Source: a virus. From it: a stretch of 43,727 bases of DNA. Shown one piece after another: positions 29,836-35,811 of this stretch. Numbering within the stretch: position 1 is the first letter of the stretch; each line of letters starts with the position of its first letter. The notes under the pieces are model-generated. The model was not told the origin of the DNA, ran no database searches, and saw nothing but the letters and a program-made list of their open reading frames with translations. A program made the translations under genes and the position numbers. Location: positions 1-43,727 of IMG/VR virus record IMGVR_UViG_3300021432_000017. One strand, 5' to 3'.

Positions 29836-30927
29836 TTAGGCGCGGGCCCTGAACCTTGCCATTTGGTCGATCGCATCCACCGCCGTCTTCTGGCTCTCCC
29901 GCCTCAGGTTGGAATAGTATCGCGTCATTCGCTCTGAGACGTGGCCCATGCGCAGCCGGATTGTCTGCTCGGGTTCGCCGGCCTCGTAAGATAACGTGGC
30001 GTGCTGGTGCCTAAAGCAATGCGGGGTGAGCCAGGGAATGCCGGTGGCTGCCCGCAGCTCCTCAAAGGGGCGCCGGAGCCAACTGGCCGTGGTGGGCTTG
30101 GTTGGTTCCCAGTTCCCCGGTCCTTTACGGAAGGGAAAGAGGTAGTGGTTTGGCTCATAGCTGCCCAGCTTCGCGGCGCGCTTGAGGCAGTTGGTCATCA
30201 TGACCTGAGCTGTCGAGTTGAGGACGACGATGCGGCCGCGAATCTCTTCCTTGGCCGTCTCCGCGTCCACCAACAGCGTGGGGATTCTACTATCCATATT
30301 GACGTGCTGTAGCTGAATCGAGCGCAGCTCTACCCCGGCAACCGAGGTGTTGACGGTAAGGGATGCAGCCCAGGCCGCCAGTTCCCACTTTGGATTGGAG
30401 GAGGCAATGGAGAAGACGAGCATCTCCTGCTCATCCGACAGGACTTTTGGCGGCTTCCACCGTGGCATGGGGAGTGCCTCGAAGTGGGGCTTGATCTTGT
30501 CCCACTCGCCAGCACGCTTCAAAACCGACTGCAGCGCAGAGGTTTCGTGGTTGATTAGCGACGGCCCCGCGCGATGCTTCCACAACCCGCTGGGGTTGTG
30601 CGTACGCGCCTTTTGGTACTCCCGTATATGGCCTATGTGAATCTTCCGAACCTGCATCTCCCCGAAAAAAACACTGAGGTGTTTAACGTGTTGGCCGGCG
30701 AGATAGAACGGACGAACCTTTAGGTACGGCTTGCGAGTCTCTAACCAAATTTGTGAGGCGGCAGAAAATCTCAGGTTGCGAAGTAGTTCAGGGTCGTTTC
30801 TCAACAGATGGTCCCTTGCTGCGTCGCACGCCGGGCAATCTATGTGCCCTAACGTGTGCTGGTGTATCTCTGTGGTTTCGTCCCTGGGAGAAGGACACGT
30901 TTGCAATGAAGCAAATATGCCATTCAT
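29836..30927 (-). CDS. int: Tyrosine-recombinase integrase
   Basis: 363 residues. The C-terminal catalytic part has TPHCFRHQHAT (H303, R306), MGHVS (H329) and RYYSN (nucleophile Tyr337 or Tyr338), with a Lys near 226. The N-terminus starts with a Cys/His segment (HTLGHIDCPAC) and a SAM-like core-binding domain (about 55-140). The first catalytic Arg is not clear: the usual T-G-x-R place reads NTSVAGVELR, so Ala197 may sit where Arg is expected, with Arg202 nearby. It inserts and excises the phage at the tRNA-Arg site next door. ATG 30927 has a CATAAT 8 bases upstream and no Shine-Dalgarno. Confidence 0.9.
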   Translation of the reverse strand: MNGIFASLQTCPSPRDETTEIHQHTLGHIDCPACDAARDHLLRNDPELLRNLRFSAASQIWLETRKPYLKVRPFYLAGQHVKHLSVFFGEMQVRKIHIGHIREYQKARTHNPSGLWKHRAGPSLINHETSALQSVLKRAGEWDKIKPHFEALPMPRWKPPKVLSDEQEMLVFSIASSNPKWELAAWAASLTVNTSVAGVELRSIQLQHVNMDSRIPTLLVDAETAKEEIRGRIVVLNSTAQVMMTNCLKRAAKLGSYEPNHYLFPFRKGPGNWEPTKPTTASWLRRPFEELRAATGIPWLTPHCFRHQHATLSYEAGEPEQTIRLRMGHVSERMTRYYSNLRRESQKTAVDAIDQMARFRARA

Positions 30928-31117
30928 AGCCCAGTATTATGCACCTTTTTGCATGTTCGTCACATCAAAAAGACGGCGGGTTACCAAAGAGAACTTGACG
31001 GAGTGGCCTACGTCATACAATTCACCTCTTTTGTAACGCGATGACTATGCCACGTATCGCTTCGGCCAGTCAAGGTATTTCGTATATCGCCCCAGATCAA
31101 CATGCATAATCAATGGG
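30928..31117. promoter_or_regulatory. Divergent promoter region between int and the plus-strand gene
   Basis: 190 bases without genes. TGCATAAT occurs on both sides, facing outwards: CATAAT ends 8 bases before the int ATG (30936-30941, minus) and 7 bases before the plus-strand ATG (31105-31110). Both genes lack a good Shine-Dalgarno, so both may be leaderless mRNAs. A further plus-strand pair TTGACG (30995-31000) and TACAAT (31016-31021), 15 apart, is possible. This is the best place for a lysogeny switch. Confidence 0.5.
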
Positions 31118-31309
31118 ATGGCGATAGAGCGTCCGAAGATTATGACGGTGAGATTGTCGGAGGACGAGGAGGCGTTCCGCGATGCCCTCGCGGAGAGACT
31201 TGGGTCTGATGGCTCCGCCGTGATGCGTCAGGGAATGATAGAGTTAGGCATTCAGAAGGGGCTGGATTTCCCCCTTAAACGCCAACGGCGGCCACACCCG
31301 AAGACGTGA
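31118..31309 (+). CDS. Small ribbon-helix-helix-like protein
   Basis: 63 residues, ATG 31118. PKIMTVRLSEDEEAFRDALAERLGSDGSAVMRQGMIELGIQ has the order of strand (TVRLS), helix, turn (GSDGS), helix of ribbon-helix-helix DNA-binding proteins such as Arc/CopG. The end is basic. It diverges from the integrase across a shared control region and is the best repressor candidate in the genome (inference). No classic CI-type HTH repressor was found. Confidence 0.6.
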   Translation: MAIERPKIMTVRLSEDEEAFRDALAERLGSDGSAVMRQGMIELGIQKGLDFPLKRQRRPHPKT

Positions 31310-31315
31310 CCGCCG
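31286..31315 (+). other. Inverted repeat across a stop codon
   Basis: CGGCGG (31286-31291) and CCGCCG (31310-31315) with inner CAC/GTG pairing (31293-31295 and 31306-31308) frame the end of the 31118 gene. A 30-base hairpin, possibly a partial terminator or processing site before the next small gene. Confidence 0.35.
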
Positions 31316-31333
31316 AAAACTCTAGGAGCAGCA

Positions 31334-31513
31334 ATGTTCAACCCGGAAACTGCTGAGCTTTACCGGATCAATGGAAAAGACTATGCATCATGGGCAGACT
31401 TTCAACAGCTTCGCGAGCACTATCGTGAAGCCCTGGACTGCTTACTTCAAATAGCCCGATCAAACACGGAAGCTAACGTGGTCCTGCACAAAGCGGGGCT
31501 GAACGGGCACTAG
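31334..31513 (+). CDS. 59-residue small protein, unknown
   Basis: ATG 31334 with AGGAG just upstream. The sequence (MFNPETAELYRINGKDYASW, then ADFQQLREHYREALDCLLQI) is helical. It follows the ribbon-helix-helix-like gene, so the two likely form a small plus-strand operon. Its TAG shares bases with the stop of the facing gene in a CTAG palindrome. Function unknown. Confidence 0.6.
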   Translation: MFNPETAELYRINGKDYASWADFQQLREHYREALDCLLQIARSNTEANVVLHKAGLNGH

Positions 31514-31743
31514 ATGTTGCTCATCTTCACCGGGAAAGACTTGCTCACTCTCCAGTTATGCTCAGCGTTGTCGCATGACACCGAGGAGATGCCGATGGCT
31601 GTGCTGCCCTCTTCGGCGTAGAAGTAAAGGCCGTCCTGCTGTTCGCAGTGGTAGGGACTTTCGACTTCTGCGGGGATAGCCGGCGAGGGCTTGTGCTTTG
31701 CGCTGAACGGCCAGATGGCTAAAAGCAGGATGATTGCAGTCAT
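31510..31743 (-). CDS. Small exported or membrane-anchored protein
   Basis: 77 residues, ATG 31743 overlapping the DUF3310 stop (ATGA). The short start MTAIILLLAIWPFSAKHKPS is a signal-anchor type segment without a clear cleavage site; the rest is polar (PYHCEQQDGLYFYAEEG, SVSCDNAEHNW) with two Cys residues. It is the last gene of the 43-31 kb minus-strand run. Function unknown. Confidence 0.6.
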   Translation of the reverse strand: MTAIILLLAIWPFSAKHKPSPAIPAEVESPYHCEQQDGLYFYAEEGSTAIGISSVSCDNAEHNWRVSKSFPVKMSNI

Positions 31744-31952
31744 ACGGCCCTTCTCGCAATTTCGCGGTTGATGTACCATGCCGCCTTCTTCAAATCCTCG
31801 ATGCCGTTCTTTCCCTCGTTGCGCCAGATATATTTCATCGCGTTGCCGAGGTTGAAGTTCATGTGCTCGGTAATCTGGATGCACTCGATTCCCGATGGGT
31901 GCGACGTATAATGTTGGGGAGCGTTCACGGGGTCGTGCTTTGGTGTGGGCAT
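31740..31952 (-). CDS. DUF3310 protein
   Basis: 70 residues, ATG 31952 with AGGAGAGGA upstream. DPVNAPQHYTSHPSGIECIQ, then GNAMKYIWRNEGKNGIEDLKKAAWYI, is the full DUF3310 signature (DPVNHPxHY, GNAxKYixR, KNGxeDLkKA). These small phage proteins are often listed as nucleotide kinase-like, but their role is not settled. Confidence 0.9.
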   Translation of the reverse strand: MPTPKHDPVNAPQHYTSHPSGIECIQITEHMNFNLGNAMKYIWRNEGKNGIEDLKKAAWYINREIARRAV

Positions 31953-31964
31953 TGGCTTCCTCTC

Positions 31965-32282
31965 CTATTTCAAAAACTTGTGCAGGCGGCCGACAAGGTG
32001 GCCGAGGTGGTAAGCAAATGCCTCTTCGTCCGGTCGCGTGCCGACAGCCCTGAACATGGCTCTTACCGCGTGGCTGGCCTCGTGGGCGATTGTTGACTCG
32101 TCAGCATCCATCTCGAAGACTAGATAGCCGTGCTGGGTGCCGGGGATGTAGACGAAGGCTGCGCCGCAGCCATTCAGGTCGGTGCCTAGTCGCTTTCCGG
32201 TGCGAACAAGATCCCGCGCCTGGATGACGGTGAGGGTGTATTTGAAGACGGGGAATCGAATCGTTGCGCGGCGATTGCCCAC
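31965..32282 (-). CDS. Small HExxH metallopeptidase-like protein
   Basis: 105 residues, GTG 32282 with AGAGG upstream. TIAHEASHAV (H67, E68, H71) is a zinc-protease HExxH motif, with a possible third ligand in the helix DEEAFAYHLGHL (about 85-96). It is very short for a protease; it starts directly after the phosphoesterase gene. It might process a host or phage protein, or be a scaffold that only binds zinc. Confidence 0.7.
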   Translation of the reverse strand: MGNRRATIRFPVFKYTLTVIQARDLVRTGKRLGTDLNGCGAAFVYIPGTQHGYLVFEMDADESTIAHEASHAVRAMFRAVGTRPDEEAFAYHLGHLVGRLHKFLK

Positions 32283-33413
32283 CTAGAACCTCTTTTCGTA
32301 AAAGCCTCTGTCAAAGAAGGGGAACCACTCAGGGCTGAAGCGGGTGATGGCGCCGTTTGTGTCTTGCGAGAGATTGACGATCAGAAAGCCGACGTGGGCC
32401 TGCAGCTTCTTTTTGCGCATAAACATCGTCTGGTCGCAAGTGCAACCAGTCTGAACCGTGTGGACTTCGCGGGGGTAGCCGTAGTTGAACTTGTGGTAGT
32501 GGCCGGCTAGTTCTATCTGGGGCTTTTCCCCACCCTGATACGACTCCACGCGCTTTTGATCTGTGTACGAAATTGCATAAGATGAACCGCCGCCAGGATG
32601 CACCACGCGCATACAAGCAGAGCCAGAACCGTATTCCAGCTTGACGTCACATTCACCGTATCCCAGATATCGCAGGTCCGTTCTGCCTGACTCTTCGGCT
32701 CGCATCTGTAGGTATCGTCCAACTTCGATCCCCTCTCTCTGCTGATACCAGCCCTCATGGTCGTCGCCTGCGATGTAGTGCGTGGTGATGCCCTTGCGCT
32801 GGGGGAACTTGTCAATGAGATAGTTGATTTGGGAATCGAGGCCCGGCGCTGTCACCAGCTCGGTCTTGTTGAATCGGGCCTCGCCGTCGATCCAGTTTCC
32901 AGTGTTGAAGACTTCCGTGATGCCCTCGCGCTCAAAATGGTCATAGGCAGCGTTGAGGACATCGAGCCGGGAATGCTTATTGCAGAGATGGTTGTCTCCG
33001 GTAACTCCGAACCGTCGTGTCCCGTTGCTGGACTTGATTACCGATTGGCCCGGCTCGATATGAATGCTTTCTTTAAGGTCGTACTTGCCGTTCAGCTCCA
33101 GGAGCATGATGCCCTTGGCCTTCATCTCGGCTAGGGCCTCTTTGACTCGTCTGGGCGAACAGTCGAGTGCATCAGCGAGTTCGGCTTCGTCGTGGGGCTT
33201 TTTCTTGAGGAGTTTGCGGATGTCCTGATGGGTTAGCGGCTCTTCGGGGGATTGTGCGGCCGCTTGTGTCGAAAGGCCAGCATTCAGCTTGATTCGGCTG
33301 ATTGTCCCTGAGCCTACTTGTGTGAGTTGGTGAATCCTGTCTCGCGTAACGCCTTGTCGTAAAAGCTCAATAATTTGCTTCTCTACTTCGGCAGAAATCG
33401 GACGAGCTGGCAA
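32283..33413 (-). CDS. HTH plus metallophosphoesterase fusion
   Basis: 376 residues, TTG 33413 with AAGGAG 6 bases upstream. Residues about 1-45 are an HTH (VTRDRIHQLTQVGSGTISRIK), 60-110 a winged-helix-like segment (DEAELADALDCSPRRVKEALAEM). Residues about 134-376 carry calcineurin-type motifs: GDNH (139-142), GNWID (172-176), GDDHEG (216-221), VHPGGG (271-276) and GHYH (304-307). It may be a phosphodiesterase or nuclease brought to DNA by its HTH. Known phage genomes often carry the phosphoesterase in similar form; its role is unclear. Confidence 0.85.
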   Translation of the reverse strand: MPARPISAEVEKQIIELLRQGVTRDRIHQLTQVGSGTISRIKLNAGLSTQAAAQSPEEPLTHQDIRKLLKKKPHDEAELADALDCSPRRVKEALAEMKAKGIMLLELNGKYDLKESIHIEPGQSVIKSSNGTRRFGVTGDNHLCNKHSRLDVLNAAYDHFEREGITEVFNTGNWIDGEARFNKTELVTAPGLDSQINYLIDKFPQRKGITTHYIAGDDHEGWYQQREGIEVGRYLQMRAEESGRTDLRYLGYGECDVKLEYGSGSACMRVVHPGGGSSYAISYTDQKRVESYQGGEKPQIELAGHYHKFNYGYPREVHTVQTGCTCDQTMFMRKKKLQAHVGFLIVNLSQDTNGAITRFSPEWFPFFDRGFYEKRF

Positions 33414-33424
33414 GGGGTCTCCTT

Positions 33425-34186
33425 TTAGACTCCGAACGGTTTAGTAACTCTCCCGCGCCAGTTGACGGCCATTGGCGCACTTTCTGATTCGAGGTGGTAC
33501 ACAACAATCTCGGGGATGAGCGCGCGCTTTTTACGTGGCCACTGGATAGGGAAGTGCGAGTCTTCACGGCCCGCGTCCGTGTGGCCTTCGGGATACTTCA
33601 TGTCTCCGCTGTCGGCGTGCCAGAGCTGAAAGAATCCGATGGGTACATAGCCGCCCTCATGAGGGAAGGAAACTCTTGTCCCTAGCTGCTGGCCGGTGTG
33701 GGTGATGTGGATAAAGAACCCGGCACCCTGAACGCATGGCTCCGGTGCGGCGTAGAACTTCTCCCAGTCTTCAAAGCTCTTGAACTCGGCGCGGTCGGCA
33801 CCATAGATCATGGAGGTGTCAAGGTCGGCGGCCTCAAGGACTTTCCTGAAGTTCGGCGGGAGAACGATGTCAGCGTCGAGCAGCAAGACCCATGCATCTT
33901 TGTCGAGACGCGCCAGGCCCTGGTTGATTCCTGCGCCCTTGCAGAAGATGCCTTCCCATTGAGACTGGAACGCATCGGTCAGCCAAACCTGAACGCCGTA
34001 GTAGTCGCAGACCTTCTGCGTGGCCTTGTCATGCGGTGAGGTGCAGACCACGATCTTGTCGAAGTGCCTGAGATTTAGCGGGAGGGTATGTGCAAGAAAG
34101 TCAGAGTGGTTGACGCAGGTCACAACACATTCAATCTTCAGGCGGCGGCAGGGCGGAGGCGGCGGGCAAGGCTCTTCGTAGGACAT
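33425..34186 (-). CDS. Glycosyltransferase family 2-like
   Basis: 253 residues, ATG 34186 with TTAGGAG upstream. After a Pro/Cys-rich start comes a Rossmann-type fold (KIECVVTCVNHSDFLAHTLP), then KIVVCTSPHD, AGINQGLARLDKD and LLLDADIVLP with DAD at 104-106 for the metal and sugar nucleotide. It probably transfers a sugar to a host surface molecule or a phage component; its neighbours do not tell which. Confidence 0.8.
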   Translation of the reverse strand: MSYEEPCPPPPPCRRLKIECVVTCVNHSDFLAHTLPLNLRHFDKIVVCTSPHDKATQKVCDYYGVQVWLTDAFQSQWEGIFCKGAGINQGLARLDKDAWVLLLDADIVLPPNFRKVLEAADLDTSMIYGADRAEFKSFEDWEKFYAAPEPCVQGAGFFIHITHTGQQLGTRVSFPHEGGYVPIGFFQLWHADSGDMKYPEGHTDAGREDSHFPIQWPRKKRALIPEIVVYHLESESAPMAVNWRGRVTKPFGV

Positions 34187-34197
34187 CGGCGGAACTC

Positions 34198-34590
34198 CTA
34201 AGCAGCTTCGGGGGTTTCGAGCAATTCTTCTGTGACGATGGTTTCGGGGGTGAGGCCGGTGCGTTCACAGACTCCAGAGATGTAGGCGGCGGTATTGTTT
34301 TCGGATGGCGGTGCGAAGCGGTGAATGACTTGCGATAGCGTGGCACCACAGTACCCGCCCACCAGGTTGCCCTCGTGATCGAACTTGGCGGGGACAGACA
34401 GCCACCGCTTCAGGGCTTTCCACCCTGTATGGGGGTCGGGGAAGACGGCGAAGACGGGATCTCCACGCATGGCGCCGAAGGCCTTCGACTCGGCGCACCA
34501 GATCAAGTCGCCGGGATTGTAGTTTCTTTGCGACCGGCTTCCGGCAATGGGATAGCCTTCGCTCACGCTGAACGCTTGAAGTAAGGTCAT
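34198..34590 (-). CDS. P5/lysozyme-like protein, possible peptidoglycan hydrolase
   Basis: 130 residues, ATG 34590 with AGAGGA upstream. FSVSEGYPIAGSRSQRNYNPGDLIWC, then VFAVFPDPHTGWKALKRWL, and CGATLSQVIHRFAPPSENNTAAYI is a pattern seen in phage proteins called structural protein P5 or muramidase-like (N-NPGNI, AVF, G-W-AL, ENNT-Y). Glu at residue 11 could be the acid of a lysozyme fold. This is the best endolysin candidate, as no other was found. Confidence 0.6.
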   Translation of the reverse strand: MTLLQAFSVSEGYPIAGSRSQRNYNPGDLIWCAESKAFGAMRGDPVFAVFPDPHTGWKALKRWLSVPAKFDHEGNLVGGYCGATLSQVIHRFAPPSENNTAAYISGVCERTGLTPETIVTEELLETPEAA

Positions 34591-34599
34591 GATGTCCTC

Positions 34600-35190
34600 T
34601 TAGTGCGGTGGGGGTGCGGGGATGCAGGTAAAGACCGCCTGCTCGCCTGCTGGTGTCGTTGCCGTAGCTGGAATCACAAGGGTCGTCTTGAACGTGCAGG
34701 TAGCGGTGACGACGTTGGAACCGTCTGCGAACTGGAGCACACCCTGCAGGGGACTGCCGGGGAGATTCGAGACAGAGAACGTATAGGAGACGCTCGGCTT
34801 GAAGATGATCGATGGATAGTTCGGCGGTGGCAGGGCCGGGACAACGACTGCAACGCCGTTGACCGTGATCGTCTGCGCGGCAGCGCTTTCTTGAACGTCA
34901 AGTTCCTTGACATAGCAGTACGCAGGATCGGATACGCCCAAACCAGCGGGGCTGACGGTGGTCGGTGAAGCAACGGCCGGTGTCGCCCACGCTGCCGAGG
35001 CAAGCGCGGGACCACTGCCGCAGCCATAGGGGGTTCCGGCTGGCGCGCCATATCGCATCACGGTCCCGGCTGGAATAGAGACGCTGTTGCCGTCAGACGC
35101 GACCTTGAGCCATGTCTGAGAGAATGCGGCCGATGCCGGCATGAGCAGCAGAATCAAGATTAAGGTTGTAAACGGGGATGCCTTTTTCAC
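34600..35190 (-). CDS. Exported protein with Sec signal peptide, unknown
   Basis: 196 residues, GTG 35190. A clear signal peptide (KKASPFTTLILILLLMPASA, cut near AFSQ) is followed by a beta-rich, Pro/Thr/Ala-rich part with Cys residues (YGCGSG, AYCYVKEL, TATCTFKT, VFTCIPAP). It could be a secreted or periplasmic phage protein; the start overlaps the LuxR-type gene by nearly 100 bases. Function unknown. Confidence 0.7.
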   Translation of the reverse strand: MKKASPFTTLILILLLMPASAAFSQTWLKVASDGNSVSIPAGTVMRYGAPAGTPYGCGSGPALASAAWATPAVASPTTVSPAGLGVSDPAYCYVKELDVQESAAAQTITVNGVAVVVPALPPPNYPSIIFKPSVSYTFSVSNLPGSPLQGVLQFADGSNVVTATCTFKTTLVIPATATTPAGEQAVFTCIPAPPPH

Positions 35191-35416
35191 GGTTTCTATA
35201 CCTCATGGCGAGCTGCAGTCTGGACTCGCAGCCAACCTTCTCAAAGATGTGGTAGAGGTGCCGCTTCGCCGTGTCTACCGAGATGTCTAGTAGTTGGGCG
35301 ATAGCGGCGTTGGAGTGGCCATCGCATACAAGGTCGATGACCTGCTTTTCACGCGCGGTGATGGGTTTGGGTTGGGCCTTGAACGATCGGAATACCGGTG
35401 CGCCGTTTCGTGGCAT
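35093..35416 (-). CDS. LuxR-type HTH regulator
   Basis: 107 residues from ATG 35416 with AAGAGG upstream; longer frames (35662) lack support. ITAREKQVIDLVCDGHSNAAIAQLLDISVDTAKRHLYHIFEKVGCESR is a complete GerE/LuxR helix-turn-helix, without any sensor domain. It could turn on nearby late or lysogenic genes, or a host operon. The last 30 codons overlap the exported gene in another frame. Confidence 0.85.
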   Translation of the reverse strand: MPRNGAPVFRSFKAQPKPITAREKQVIDLVCDGHSNAAIAQLLDISVDTAKRHLYHIFEKVGCESRLQLAMRYRNREKGIPVYNLNLDSAAHAGIGRILSDMAQGRV

Positions 35417-35438
35417 AAAACCTCTTTTCCAATAAATC

Positions 35439-35515
35439 GGCCCCGTCTCCGGGGCCATCTGCCTTTCTCGCTCACACACAGATGTGCGAGGTTTTCTGCG
35501 GCGGTCTCTGCCGCC
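35439..35515 (-). terminator. Two hairpins in front of the LuxR-type gene
   Basis: On the minus strand GGCGG-6 bases-CCGCC (35515-35500), followed 40 bases on by GGCCCC-GGAGAC-GGGGCC (35456-35439). They fill the 106-base gap between the small exported gene and the LuxR-type gene and may end the tail transcript. No long T run follows either. Confidence 0.45.
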
Positions 35516-35522
35516 TACAAGT

Positions 35523-35792
35523 TCAATTTGCGCTACAGGTGACGGTGTAGCTTTTGTAGTTGGAGAGTGCGTCAAAGGTGACCTCAGCCTCGCCGCCGAT
35601 AGATACTCCGGTCTCGCGCCTCTTCCCGCCCGCCTTGACGACGCACGCCGCTGCAGTGTCACCGATGTTGCGGAGATGCACCTTGACGGTGACGTACTTC
35701 GACACTGGTGAAGACACTACTTCGGCGGTGGATTGAACGTGGAGATACGGGACGTAGAACGCCGCGAGAGCGAGCACGAATAAGCTGCGCAT
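35523..35792 (-). CDS. Small exported protein, unknown
   Basis: 89 residues, ATG 35792. The N-terminus (MRSLFVLALAAFYVPYLHVQ) is a signal peptide or anchor; the rest is a single beta-type domain (YVTVKVHLRNIGDTAAACVVKAG, then VTFDALSNYKSYTVTCSAN) with two Cys that could form a disulphide in the periplasm. It follows the tail fibre gene. Function unknown. Confidence 0.7.
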   Translation of the reverse strand: MRSLFVLALAAFYVPYLHVQSTAEVVSSPVSKYVTVKVHLRNIGDTAAACVVKAGGKRRETGVSIGGEAEVTFDALSNYKSYTVTCSAN

Positions 35793-35811
35793 AGAGTCTC
35801 CTCTTCTTTAT

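Noticed and set aside
35417-35662. Longer start for the LuxR-type gene
   Set aside because: The extra 82 residues are Arg/Ser-rich and cross two hairpins; ATG 35416 has AAGAGG.
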